Source: Methylobacterium sp. SyP6R (GTDB lineage: Bacteria > Pseudomonadota > Alphaproteobacteria > Rhizobiales > Beijerinckiaceae). From it: 64,000 bases of DNA. This document shows, piece by piece, positions 32,062 through 40,250 of the stretch. The notes beneath the pieces are model-generated. The model was not told where the DNA came from and did not search any database. It saw nothing but the letters and a program-made list of their open reading frames with translations. Every line of letters begins with the position of its first letter. Positions within the stretch are counted from its first letter, which is position 1. The position numbers were made by a program, and so were the translations under genes. The stretch spans positions 1,426,001 through 1,490,000 of the forward strand of contig NZ_JAAQRC020000001.1 in NCBI RefSeq assembly GCF_019216885.1. Reading direction: 5' to 3'.

Positions 32062-33081
32062 ATGTGGCGCCGTCCGCTCCTCGAGGTTCGCAACGGCCGC
32101 GGGTTCAACGTGCTGCCGGCGCTGTCGGGCCTGTGGCTGGAGGTCTCCGTCACCGACAAGGCCGGCAAGGAGAGCGACAGCGCCCGCATCAAGTGCGTCG
32201 GCCCGCCCGCCCGGGTCGCGCTGCCGAAGCGCGGCGACACCTACACCGTGCTGATGGGCTGGGCCGACGAAGGCCTGGTGGACCAGGGCCAGTACACGTT
32301 CCAGAAGGCCACCCTGTCGGGCGATCCCGAGCAGGGCGAGACGATGGACCTGACCTTCCGCTCGGCCGACTTCGTCGACAAGCTCAAGGCGTCGGGCCGC
32401 AAGCACTACGATGCCACCACCTACGGCGACCTGATGAAGAAGCTGGCGGGTGAAGCCGGCCTCGGCAGCCAGGTCGATCCGGATCTCGCCAAGATCAAGC
32501 TCGCCTACCGGCTGCGCTGGGATCAGTCGCTGATCGACTTCGCCACCGAGATCAGCGAGGAGATCGGCGCGACGGTGAAGCCGGCCGGCGGAAAGCTGGT
32601 GGCGATTAAGCGCGGCGGGGGCAAGAACGGCGCCGGCACCGCCTTCGCGCCGATCCTGATCCGTCGGCGACGGAACTTCGGCTACGAGATCGAGGTCGAG
32701 CCGCGCCCGGAGGTCGGCAGCGTCGCGGCGGCGTGGTACGACGAGAAGACTGGCAAGCGGAAGCTGACCAAGACCTCCGCCAACCGCCAGGGTCCGATCC
32801 GCATCCTGCCCCACCCCTACCGCAGCGAGGCCGATGCCAAGGCCGCAGCCGAAGCGGAAGTCTACGCCTCCGACAACCGCAGTGGCGGCGGCTACTTCGA
32901 GAGCCCGGGCCTGCCGCATGCCAGGGCCGAGGCCCCGGTGACCAGTTCGGGTTTCGGCCCGCTGATCGACGGGAGCTGGAAGGCCGAGAGCGTCGACAAG
33001 ACCGTGCGGGCGGACGGCGGGTTCCTCACCACCGTCCACGTCACGGCCGGCAACGACAAGAAGGGGGAGAAGGGCAAGTGA
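32062..33081 (+). CDS. Phage late control protein D (tail hub)
   Basis: The 339-residue protein belongs to the gpD / gp27-hub family. Visible segments are the N-terminal RRPLLEVRNGRGFNVLPALS, KCVGPPARVALPKRGDTYTV, and LMKKLAGEAGL, YRLRWDQSLIDFATEIS in the middle. In P2, gpD is a tail hub part. The ATG at 32062 is chosen; a TTG two codons upstream overlaps the gpX stop and is possible. Confidence 0.88.
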   Translation: MWRRPLLEVRNGRGFNVLPALSGLWLEVSVTDKAGKESDSARIKCVGPPARVALPKRGDTYTVLMGWADEGLVDQGQYTFQKATLSGDPEQGETMDLTFRSADFVDKLKASGRKHYDATTYGDLMKKLAGEAGLGSQVDPDLAKIKLAYRLRWDQSLIDFATEISEEIGATVKPAGGKLVAIKRGGGKNGAGTAFAPILIRRRRNFGYEIEVEPRPEVGSVAAAWYDEKTGKRKLTKTSANRQGPIRILPHPYRSEADAKAAAEAEVYASDNRSGGGYFESPGLPHARAEAPVTSSGFGPLIDGSWKAESVDKTVRADGGFLTTVHVTAGNDKKGEKGK

Positions 33082-33177
33082 CGCTGAATCGTTTCAGCGG
33101 CGCAGGCGATCCGTGCTCCGGCTATCCCGAGGCGGCCCTTCCGGGGCCGTCCGCGTTCTCCTGACCCGGGGGCTGTC

Positions 33178-33882
33178 GTGAGCACCAAGCAGCTCTACCG
33201 GTTCACCGCGCAGGCCGGGCCCTGGGTGGCGGGCTACCGTCGCGACCCGGCTGCCGCTACGATCGCGCTGACGCCGGAAGAGGCCGAGCTGGACCTGCTG
33301 GCCGGGACGATCGTGCGGGACGGCACGCCAACTGGACCGGTCGTGGTGCCCGGCGCCGTCGTGGCGACTGACCGCGTCACCGCCATTCGCGGCGCCCGGG
33401 AGCACGATTTCACGGTCGGCGAGCTGGTCGAGTTCCTCGGCGAAACGGACCTGGTCGACCTGTTCCATCGGGCCGTGCTGGGCGATGTCGGTCCCGACCG
33501 GAACACGCTGGCGAAGGTGTCGGCGGCGCTCGACGCGGCGGTGGTGCTGCTGCGGGCGGCGATCCAGACCCGTGCCGCCGCAGGCGAACTGGCCGGGAAG
33601 GCTGCGGCCGGGGACAACGCGGACATCACCCGCCTTTCGGGCCTCACCACGCCCCTATCGATCTCCCAAGGGGGAACGGGTGCGGGCACACCTACCGAGG
33701 TGCGGACCGCCCTCGGCCTGCCCCTGGTGCCGGGCGACCCCGAGTTCGCGCAGGCCATGGAGGCCGCGTGGCTCGCCTTTGTCGCCACCCTGCCGGTCTG
33801 GGACGGCGTCGGCCCCGCTCCCGTCCGCGCGGGCAGGGCGTTTCGCCAGAGCGTTGGCGGCCCCGTTCTTATCGCTCAGTGA
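33178..33882 (+). CDS. Putative tail fibre/attachment protein
   Basis: A 234-residue protein with a GTG start. The N-terminal domain (about 5-45) resembles the one in the 19988 gene. The middle is helical (about 80-145), and about 150-180 reads as the fibre linker DITRLSGLTTPLSISQGGTGAGT, a motif seen in many phage fibre and tip proteins. It is followed 8 bp later by the beta-helix gene, so the pair may form the receptor-binding unit. Confidence 0.65.
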   Translation: MSTKQLYRFTAQAGPWVAGYRRDPAAATIALTPEEAELDLLAGTIVRDGTPTGPVVVPGAVVATDRVTAIRGAREHDFTVGELVEFLGETDLVDLFHRAVLGDVGPDRNTLAKVSAALDAAVVLLRAAIQTRAAAGELAGKAAAGDNADITRLSGLTTPLSISQGGTGAGTPTEVRTALGLPLVPGDPEFAQAMEAAWLAFVATLPVWDGVGPAPVRAGRAFRQSVGGPVLIAQ

Positions 33883-33890
33883 GGTTTCCC

Positions 33891-35594
33891 GTGCGTCTCT
33901 TCCGCCTGATCATTGCTGCGAGCACGGCGCTGGTGCCAGCGATCGTGCTCGCTCAGGGTGTCGTGGCCCCGATGCCGCTGCCGCCCGGATCGACAGGTCA
34001 AGCCGACGGCCTGACCGTCGGCGGCACCGCGATCCGGACGATCCTCGACGCCAAGGCGCCGATAAAGGACCCGGTGTTCAGTGGCACTGCCACCGCGCCG
34101 GTCTTCGCAGGCGATGCGTCCGGCATGACGGCGACGCCGTCGGCGGCCGCCCCCGTGGGCAGCGTTTCCAGGCTCCTGGCTCCGAGCTACGGGCTGGGAC
34201 TGAGCACCGTCTACATGCCGCCGCCGAGCGGCGACGCGGCCACCGACGCGGGGCGCTTCGCGGCGGCCCAGGCGACCGGCGCCCGGATCGTCGTGTTCCA
34301 GGCCGGCGTGTACCAGGTGCCGCCAGCCGGCTACGCGACGCTCCGCTCGAACCAGTCCGTGGTCGGACAGGGCTCCGGCAGCACGATCCTCCGCATCACA
34401 GGCCAGGGGACCGGCGATGGCATGATGCGCGCCCTGGAGAGCGGCGACATCGAGTTGCGCGGCCTCACCCTCGACTATGCCGGCAACCGGGCGGCGAGCC
34501 TGAGCGGCGGCATCCTCGTGCTCCGCAACGCGAGGCAAATCCGTCTCACGGATGTCAATCTGATCGGCTGGCCGGTCGTCGGCCTCGACGTTAACGGCGG
34601 CAGCGACATCAGCTATCGCGGCGGCCGGAACGTGCGGGCGTCCACGCCTCTCAACGTCGCCGGGGCGGTCATCCCGCTCGGCCAGCGGGTGCAGTGCATG
34701 AACGCCTCGGCCACAGCAGGGCTGCCGGAGCGTTTCCTGTTTGAGGACGTGGCGTGTACCGGCGCCGGGTTCCTGGCCGACGGCGTCGATTTCACCTATG
34801 TGCGCACATCTGTCGTCGGCTGGTCGTTTGGTGCCGCCTACGTGAGCGCGCAGGGCGCGGGCACGACACGGCACCGATTTCTCGGCGTAAGGGCCACCGG
34901 CGGCCGAACGGCAGCGTCAGGCTATGATGCCGACGCCACCTCCGCCAGTTGCTTCGAGATGTGGGGGTCTGAGACGGTCATCGACGGCGCCCGGTGCGAT
35001 GACGCGGGAGGTGGCGGCGTTTCCGTCGGTGGTCAGAACTCGCGCGTGATCAACAGCCGGTTCAGCCGGCTGGGTATGCAGGTCCCATCGGATGGCATCA
35101 TCGCGATGTACGACTCCAGCATACACAACGCAGCCGGTTCTCTAATCGCCAACAACGTTGTCGTTTCGACAAGCGGCGACGGCTCGGCCCTGAAGCTGCC
35201 CTACACGCAGCAGAGCCTCGCGCCCGACCTGACCGTCTCCCTGACGGGCAACGATTTCGGGGCGATCCCGCTTCCCCGGAAGGGCGGCGGCGAGCGGTGG
35301 GGCTCGCCCGGCATGTTGATCTCGGGGACCTCGTCACCCTACACCCACGCCTCATGCAGTTCCCGCGGGCCGCTCGGGATCACGGTGGCCGGGGCCATGC
35401 GCCGGCGCGATACGGTGGTGGGGGTCACGTTCACCGGCGCCGACGGCAGCGCGCTCCCGTCCGGCCTGCGGGCGTCCGCCGAGGTCAGCGCGGACAATAA
35501 CATCGTGTTCACGACCGTGGATGTCGCGTGCAGCGGTTCGAACACCACCGTCCCGGCGGGCACGTTCACTGCGCGGCTCATCACCATACAATGA
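33891..35594 (+). CDS. Right-handed beta-helix (pectate-lyase-like) fibre or host-modifying protein
   Basis: The 567-residue protein begins with a clear signal-peptide-like segment (MRLFRLIIAASTALVPAIVLAQG), odd for a tail part. It then has an Asn/Gly/Ser-rich parallel beta-helix: VVGQGSGSTILRITGQGTGD, IELRGLTLDYAGNRA, SGGILVLRNARQIRLTDV, ISYRGGRNVRAS, and a C-terminal beta domain. It looks like a polysaccharide-degrading tailspike or a secreted cargo protein. GTG start at 33891. It is the last prophage gene, 126 bp before the right end, where Mu carries mom. Confidence 0.75.
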   Translation: MRLFRLIIAASTALVPAIVLAQGVVAPMPLPPGSTGQADGLTVGGTAIRTILDAKAPIKDPVFSGTATAPVFAGDASGMTATPSAAAPVGSVSRLLAPSYGLGLSTVYMPPPSGDAATDAGRFAAAQATGARIVVFQAGVYQVPPAGYATLRSNQSVVGQGSGSTILRITGQGTGDGMMRALESGDIELRGLTLDYAGNRAASLSGGILVLRNARQIRLTDVNLIGWPVVGLDVNGGSDISYRGGRNVRASTPLNVAGAVIPLGQRVQCMNASATAGLPERFLFEDVACTGAGFLADGVDFTYVRTSVVGWSFGAAYVSAQGAGTTRHRFLGVRATGGRTAASGYDADATSASCFEMWGSETVIDGARCDDAGGGGVSVGGQNSRVINSRFSRLGMQVPSDGIIAMYDSSIHNAAGSLIANNVVVSTSGDGSALKLPYTQQSLAPDLTVSLTGNDFGAIPLPRKGGGERWGSPGMLISGTSSPYTHASCSSRGPLGITVAGAMRRRDTVVGVTFTGADGSALPSGLRASAEVSADNNIVFTTVDVACSGSNTTVPAGTFTARLITIQ

Positions 35595-35678
35595 CCGCCG
35601 GCCGCCACGTGACCTTGCCGACAGGGAGGGGGCACGGCGCGCGTAGAGGCGGGTGGTCGACATCAGCAAACTGATGAC

Positions 35679-35720
35679 ATTCGAACCTGCGCGCCGTGCC
35701 ATTCGAATTTGCGCGCTACA
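35679..35720 (+). repeat. Prophage right end with two transposase-binding-type repeats
   Basis: ATTCGAACCTGCGCGC (35679-35694) and ATTCGAATTTGCGCGC (35701-35716) are direct repeats exactly 22 bp apart, 14 of 16 bases the same. The sequence then ends GCTACA, giving the 5'-TG...CA-3' terminus of Mu-type ends at 35720. Just inside lies CATCAGCAAACTGATG, a perfect hairpin (35661-35676). The five bases after the end (TGAGA) would be the target duplication. Confidence 0.72.
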
Positions 35721-35811
35721 TGAGAGCTTGCAGCTGCAACAACCCTGCAGACCGCCCCGTCTCATCTGTTCGTCGCACGAGCCAACCCCTTGACCGGGCA
35801 GCCCGCTTCGC

Positions 35812-35829
35812 TTGGAATGCCTCTTGCTT
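35812..35829 (+). promoter_or_regulatory. Candidate sigma-54 (RpoN) promoter of aapJQMP
   Basis: TTGGAATGCCTCTTGCTT has GG at 35814-35815 and GC at 35826-35827, spaced by exactly 10 bases, with the TTGC of the -12 element intact and TGG in place of the full TGGCAC. Transcription would start near 35838, leaving a leader of about 60 nt before the aapJ ATG. Aap-type transporters in rhizobia are nitrogen controlled, which fits. Confidence 0.62.
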
Positions 35830-35900
35830 AGGCAGGGTCCATGCTTGAGCAGACGGGCGGCGGCCGCGGGGTCGCAACCGGAACGGGAGACGCACACCGC

Positions 35901-36923
35901 ATGAAGAAAATCGTCGCCGCCCTGGCCTTCGGGCTCGGCGCCACCCTGCTGGCGGGCGCCGCCCAGGCCCAAGGGACGCTGAACAGCATCAAGCAGAAGG
36001 GCTACATCTCCTGCGGCTCCAACCCGGGCCTGGCCGGCTTCGGCGTGCCGGACGCGCAGGGCCGCTGGACCGGACTCGACGTCGATTTCTGCCGGGCCTT
36101 GTCCGCGGCGATCTTCAACGACGTCACGAAGGTCCGCTTCATCCCGCTCTCGGCCAAGGACCGCTTCACGGCGCTCCAGTCGGGCGAGGTCGACGTCCTG
36201 TCGCGCAACACCACCTGGTCGATGTCGCGCGATACGGCGCTCGGCCTCGACTTCCCGGCCGTCAACTTCTACGACGGCCAGGGCTTCATGGTGAAGAAGA
36301 AGCTCGGCGTCACCTCGGCCAAGCAGCTCGACGGCGCCTCGGTCTGCACCCAGCAGGGCACCACTACCGAGCTGAACCTGGCCGACTACTTCCGCGCCAA
36401 CAAGATGAAGTACGAGGTGGTGGCCTTCGCCAGCGCCGACGAGACCTTCAAGGCCTACGATTCCGGCCGCTGCGACGCCTTCACCACCGACGCCTCGGGC
36501 CTCTACGCCGAGCGCCTGCGCGCCTCGGCCCCCGACGACAACATCGTGCTTCCGGAGATCATCTCGAAGGAGCCGCTCGCCCCGGCGGTCCGCCAGGGCG
36601 ACGCCCAATGGGCCGACATCGTCCGCTGGACCCATTACGCCATGCTGAACGCCGAGGAGGCCGGCATCACGCAAGGCAACGTCGACCAGATGGCGAAGTC
36701 CACCGACAACCCGGACATCAAGCGCATCCTCGGCACCGAGGGCAAGTACGGCGCCGATCTCGGGCTGACCAACGACTGGGCCTACCGGATCATCAAGCTC
36801 GTCGGCAATTACGGCGAGGTGTTCGAGCGCAATGTCGGCCAGGGTTCGCCCTTGAAGATCCAGCGCGGCCTCAACGCCCTGTGGTCGAAGGGCGGCCTGC
36901 AATACGGCCCGCCGATCCGCTGA
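35901..36923 (+). CDS. aapJ: General L-amino acid ABC transporter, periplasmic binding protein
   Basis: The 340-residue protein has a signal peptide (1-24, ending AAQAQG) followed by a family-3 solute-binding fold: YISCGSNPGLAGFGVPDAQG, GLDVDFCRALSAAIF, LSAKDRFTALQSGEVDVLSR and later AYDSGRCDAFTTDASGLYAER. It binds amino acids (broad specificity in rhizobial Aap) in the periplasm and passes them to AapQM. An upstream in-frame ATG at 35841 would add a 20-residue non-signal tail, so 35901 (after GGGAG) is chosen. Prophage DNA starts 180 bp upstream. Confidence 0.92.
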   Translation: MKKIVAALAFGLGATLLAGAAQAQGTLNSIKQKGYISCGSNPGLAGFGVPDAQGRWTGLDVDFCRALSAAIFNDVTKVRFIPLSAKDRFTALQSGEVDVLSRNTTWSMSRDTALGLDFPAVNFYDGQGFMVKKKLGVTSAKQLDGASVCTQQGTTTELNLADYFRANKMKYEVVAFASADETFKAYDSGRCDAFTTDASGLYAERLRASAPDDNIVLPEIISKEPLAPAVRQGDAQWADIVRWTHYAMLNAEEAGITQGNVDQMAKSTDNPDIKRILGTEGKYGADLGLTNDWAYRIIKLVGNYGEVFERNVGQGSPLKIQRGLNALWSKGGLQYGPPIR

Positions 36924-36935
36924 CATCGTGACGTG

Positions 36936-36959
36936 CGGCGCCCGGGAGCCCGGGCGCCG
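36936..36959 (+). promoter_or_regulatory. Hairpin between aapJ and aapQ
   Basis: CGGCGCCCGGG and CCCGGGCGCCG are perfect 11-bp arms with two bases between them, in the 68-bp gap after aapJ. There is no T-run. Such hairpins after binding-protein genes protect the upstream mRNA or partly stop transcription, so that the binding protein is made in excess over the permeases. Confidence 0.6.
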
Positions 36960-36991
36960 TCCCCCGAAGCATAGACGCGAGCACAACGCCC

Positions 36992-38203
36992 TTGCCGACG
37001 CAGCTTCCGGCCGATGCGCCGTCCGCTCCACCCCGGGTCTCGCCCCTCTACGATCCGCGCGTCCGCGCGGCGGCCTACCAGATCCTGCTGCTCGTCGCGG
37101 TCGGGGGGGTGGCCTGGATCGCGATCGGCAACGCCGCCGAGAACCTGCGCAACGCCCGCGTCGCCTCGGGCTTCGGCTTCCTCAACAACACCGCCGGGTT
37201 CGACGTCAACCAGACGATGATCCCCTTCGCCGCCGCGACGTCCACCTACGGCACCGCGTTCCTGGTCGGACTCACCAACACCCTGATGGTGGCGGCGATC
37301 GGCATCGTGCTGGCGACGATCCTCGGCTTCACGGTCGGCGTGGCGCGGCTGTCGCCGAACTGGATCGTGCGGACGCTGGCGACCGTCTATGTCGAGATCC
37401 TGCGCAACATCCCGCTGCTGCTGCAATTGCTGTTCTGGTACGTCGCGGTGCTGGCAAGCCTGCCGGCTGCTCGCGATTCCTACGCGCTCGGCACCTCCAT
37501 CTTCCTCAACCAGCGCGGCCTGTTCCTGCCCAAGCCGTTGCTCGCGGCCGATGCCTGGGCGCTGCCGATCGCCCTCGTCGTCGGAATCGTCGGCACCCTG
37601 GTGTTCCGGGCCCGCGCCAAGCGCGAGCAGGCGCGGACCGGCCGGCGCCTGCCGGTGCTGGCGGTGGGCTCGGGGCTGATCCTCGGCCTGCCGCTCCTCA
37701 CCTACGGGGTGCTGGCGCTGATCGGCGTCGCGCCGGTGGCGCTCGATTTTCCGGTGAAGGGCACCTTCAACCTGCGCGGCGGGATGCAGCTCTATCCCGA
37801 ATTCGTCGCGCTCGTCCTCGGGCTCACGGTCTACACCGCCGCCTTCATCGCCGAGGTGGTGCGGGCCGGCATCCAGGCGGTCAACAAGGGCCAGACCGAG
37901 GCCGCCCGGGCGCTCGGCCTGCAGCCCGGCCCGACGATGCGGCTGGTGGTGATCCCGCAGGCGATGCGGGTGATCGTGCCGCCGCTGACCAGCCAGTACC
38001 TCAACCTCACCAAGAACTCGTCGCTGGCGGTGGCCATCGGCTATCCGGACCTCGTCCAGGTCTTCATGGGCACGGTGCTGAACCAGACCGGACAGGCAGT
38101 GGAAGTGGTGGCGATCACCATGGCGGTCTACCTGACGATCAGCCTCGTCACGGCCTTCGTGATGAACCTCTACAACCGGCGCGTCGCGCTGATCGAGCGG
38201 TGA
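36992..38203 (+). CDS. aapQ: General L-amino acid ABC transporter, permease
   Basis: A 403-residue inner-membrane protein with about eight hydrophobic helices and the His/Glu/Gln permease pattern. The transporter EAA loop reads as AEVVRAGIQAVNKGQTEAARALGL (about 286-310, quoted in part) with the following QAMRVIVPPL. A long loop between helices (about 160-240) is typical of AapQ. The start is probably the TTG at 36992, since no ATG fits; this start is uncertain. It pairs with AapM. Confidence 0.88.
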   Translation: MPTQLPADAPSAPPRVSPLYDPRVRAAAYQILLLVAVGGVAWIAIGNAAENLRNARVASGFGFLNNTAGFDVNQTMIPFAAATSTYGTAFLVGLTNTLMVAAIGIVLATILGFTVGVARLSPNWIVRTLATVYVEILRNIPLLLQLLFWYVAVLASLPAARDSYALGTSIFLNQRGLFLPKPLLAADAWALPIALVVGIVGTLVFRARAKREQARTGRRLPVLAVGSGLILGLPLLTYGVLALIGVAPVALDFPVKGTFNLRGGMQLYPEFVALVLGLTVYTAAFIAEVVRAGIQAVNKGQTEAARALGLQPGPTMRLVVIPQAMRVIVPPLTSQYLNLTKNSSLAVAIGYPDLVQVFMGTVLNQTGQAVEVVAITMAVYLTISLVTAFVMNLYNRRVALIER

Positions 38204-38210
38204 GCCCCCG

Positions 38211-39362
38211 ATGAGCGCCGGATCCCCAACCCTCACCTTCGTCCGCCGCGAGGCGATTCCTCCCTCCGCCCCGCCCGCCCTGGTCGCCGGGCCGCTCGCC
38301 TGGCTGCGCCAGAACCTTTTTTCGAGCCCGGCCAACGCCGTGATGACGCTGGCGGCTTTGGCCGTCATCGCGCTCGTGGTCCCGCCGCTCCTGCGCTTCC
38401 TCGTGATCGACGCGGTCTGGACCGGGGAGAACCGCGACGCCTGCCGGCCGGAGGTGCTGGGCCGCCCGGTCGGCGCCTGCTGGGCCTTCGTCGCGAGCAA
38501 GATCAACTACTTCATCTACGGCTCGTACCCGATCGAGGAGCGCTGGCGGCCCAACGTCTTCTTCGCCCTGATGGCGTTCGGCGTCGCGTGGATGCTGTGG
38601 CTCGACGCGCCCAAGCGGGCATGGGGGGCGCTCTACTTCTTCGTGATCTTCCCCGTAGTCTCCTACGCGCTCCTCGCCGGGGTGCCGAGCCTGGGGCTGG
38701 CGTCGGTGCCGACGGCCTTGTGGGGCGGCATGCTGGTGACCTTGATCGTGTCGCTCGTCGGCATCGTCGCCTCGCTGCCGCTCGGGATCCTGCTGGCGCT
38801 CGGGCGGCGCTCGCGGCTGCCGATCGTACGGCTGTTCTGCGTCGTCTTCATCGAGTTCTGGCGCGGCGTGCCGCTCATCACCGTGCTGTTCATGGCCAAC
38901 GTGATGCTGCCGCTGTTCCTGCCCGGCGACGTGACGGTGGACCGGCTGGTACGGCCGCTGGTCGGCATCGCGCTGTTCTCCGCCGCCTACATGGCCGAGA
39001 CGGTGCGCGGCGGCCTCCAGGCCATTCCCCGCGGCCAGACCGAGGGAGCGATGTCGCTGGGCTTGAGCCCCTGGCACCGGATGCGCCTGATCATCCTGCC
39101 CCAGGCCCTGCGCATCGTGATCCCGGGCATCGTCAACAGCTTCATCGCGCTGTTCAAGGACACGAGCCTCGTCTCGATCGTCGGCATCTTCGACTTCATC
39201 CGCACGATCGAATCGGCCCGGGTCGATCCCGCCTGGGCGGCGCCGACGGTGGTGATGACCGGCTACGCCTTCGCAGCCCTGTTCTACTTCGTCTTCTGCT
39301 TCGGCATGTCGCGCTACGCCCGCTTCATGGAACGGCGGCTCGCGGCCGGCCAGACACGGTGA
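38211..39362 (+). CDS. aapM: General L-amino acid ABC transporter, permease
   Basis: The 383-residue inner-membrane permease has a signature EAA loop ([20 protein letters not shown], about 262-281, then [16 protein letters not shown]). The N-terminal third contains an extra periplasmic loop with cysteines typical of AapM ([19 protein letters not shown], about 77-95). It starts 7 bp after the aapQ stop and 8 bp before aapP, so the four genes form one operon. Confidence 0.9.
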   Translation: MSAGSPTLTFVRREAIPPSAPPALVAGPLAWLRQNLFSSPANAVMTLAALAVIALVVPPLLRFLVIDAVWTGENRDACRPEVLGRPVGACWAFVASKINYFIYGSYPIEERWRPNVFFALMAFGVAWMLWLDAPKRAWGALYFFVIFPVVSYALLAGVPSLGLASVPTALWGGMLVTLIVSLVGIVASLPLGILLALGRRSRLPIVRLFCVVFIEFWRGVPLITVLFMANVMLPLFLPGDVTVDRLVRPLVGIALFSAAYMAETVRGGLQAIPRGQTEGAMSLGLSPWHRMRLIILPQALRIVIPGIVNSFIALFKDTSLVSIVGIFDFIRTIESARVDPAWAAPTVVMTGYAFAALFYFVFCFGMSRYARFMERRLAAGQTR

Positions 39363-39370
39363 GATTTCCG

Positions 39371-40201
39371 ATGGCTTCCTCCCCCGTCCCGACAGCCCCC
39401 GTTTCCTTGCCCGGGACCGACCCGGATCTCAGCCCCCGCAACACCTCGGCGACGCGGCTGGCCAGCGCGCCGACCGCGGTGTCGCTGGAGCGGGTCAACA
39501 AATGGTACGGCGCCTTCCACGTCCTGCGCGACATCGACCTCAGCGTGCGCAAGGGCGAGCGGATCGTGATCTGCGGCCCCTCGGGCTCCGGCAAGTCGAC
39601 GATGATCCGCTGCATCAACCGCCTGGAGGAGCACCAGGCCGGCCGCATCGTCGTCGACGGGATCGAGCTGACCAACGACCTCAAGAAGATCGACGAGATC
39701 CGCCGCGAGGTCGGCATGGTGTTCCAGCACTTCAACCTGTTCCCGCACCTGACCGTGCTGGAGAACTGCACGCTGGCGCCGATCTGGGTGAAGAAGATGC
39801 CGAAGGCCGAGGCCGAGGCGGTCGCGATGAAGTACCTGACCCGGGTGAAGATCCCCAATCAGGCGCACAAATATCCGGGCCAGCTCTCCGGCGGCCAGCA
39901 GCAGCGGGTGGCGATCGCCCGCTCCTTGTGCATGGCGCCCAAGATCATGCTGTTCGACGAGCCGACCTCGGCGCTCGACCCCGAGATGGTCAAGGAGGTG
40001 CTCGACACGATGGTGGGCCTGGCCGACGAGGGCATGACGATGCTCTGCGTCACCCACGAGATGGGCTTTGCCCGCCAGGTCGCCGACCGGGTGATCTTCA
40101 TGGACGAGGGCCAGATCGTCGAATCGAACACCCCCGAGGCGTTCTTCCGCGCGCCCGAGCACGAGCGGACCCGGCTGTTCCTGAGCCAGATCCTGCATTG
40201 A
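39371..40201 (+). CDS. aapP: General L-amino acid ABC transporter, ATP-binding protein
   Basis: A 276-residue ABC ATPase with all motifs intact: Walker [10 protein letters not shown] (69-77), Q-loop [10 protein letters not shown], signature LSGGQQQ (172-178), Walker B IMLFDEP (D196, E197) and H-loop CVTHEMG (H229). The first 35 residues are a variable tail. It hydrolyses ATP to drive amino-acid uptake through AapQM. It is the last gene of the operon, followed by a hairpin and a convergent gene. Confidence 0.94.
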   Translation: MASSPVPTAPVSLPGTDPDLSPRNTSATRLASAPTAVSLERVNKWYGAFHVLRDIDLSVRKGERIVICGPSGSGKSTMIRCINRLEEHQAGRIVVDGIELTNDLKKIDEIRREVGMVFQHFNLFPHLTVLENCTLAPIWVKKMPKAEAEAVAMKYLTRVKIPNQAHKYPGQLSGGQQQRVAIARSLCMAPKIMLFDEPTSALDPEMVKEVLDTMVGLADEGMTMLCVTHEMGFARQVADRVIFMDEGQIVESNTPEAFFRAPEHERTRLFLSQILH

Positions 40202-40207
40202 GCGTGC

Positions 40208-40229
40208 CGCCCGGCCTGCGGGCCGGGCG
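40208..40229 (+). terminator. Hairpin between aapP and sulfurtransferase
   Basis: CGCCCGGCC-TGCG-GGCCGGGCG is a perfect 9-bp stem with a 4-base loop, lying 7 bp after the aapP stop and 22 bp before the end of the convergent sulfurtransferase gene. A T-run is missing, so it may only partly stop transcription or may protect 3' ends on both strands. Confidence 0.45.
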
Positions 40230-40250
40230 AGAGCGGGATTGCCGCCGAGC

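Larger units (their letters stand above)
1..35720 (+). mobile_element. Mu-like transposable prophage, right part (left end outside window)
   Basis: About 55 tightly packed plus-strand genes follow the Mu order: early genes with GemA, Mor/C activator, lysis, gp27/gp28/gp29/gp30, protease I, capsid, gp36, gpG, then a contractile tail whose genes are P2-like (V, W, J, I, sheath, tube, E/E', tape measure, U, X, D). The right boundary is inferred from two 16-bp direct repeats spaced 22 bp apart that end in CA at 35720, as Mu-type ends do. The transposase, repressor and left end must lie before position 1. No frameshifts or stops were seen in structural genes, so the late region looks intact. Confidence 0.93.
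35595..35900 (+). other. Junction region: prophage end and aap upstream region
   Basis: No gene is seen in this stretch. It holds the right-end repeats (35679-35720), then host DNA with a perfect palindrome TTGCAGCTGCAA at 35728-35739 and a sigma-54 core promoter at 35812-35829. A ribosome site GGGAG lies just before the aapJ ATG. So only about 90 bp of the original aap upstream region remain next to the core promoter. Confidence 0.7.
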
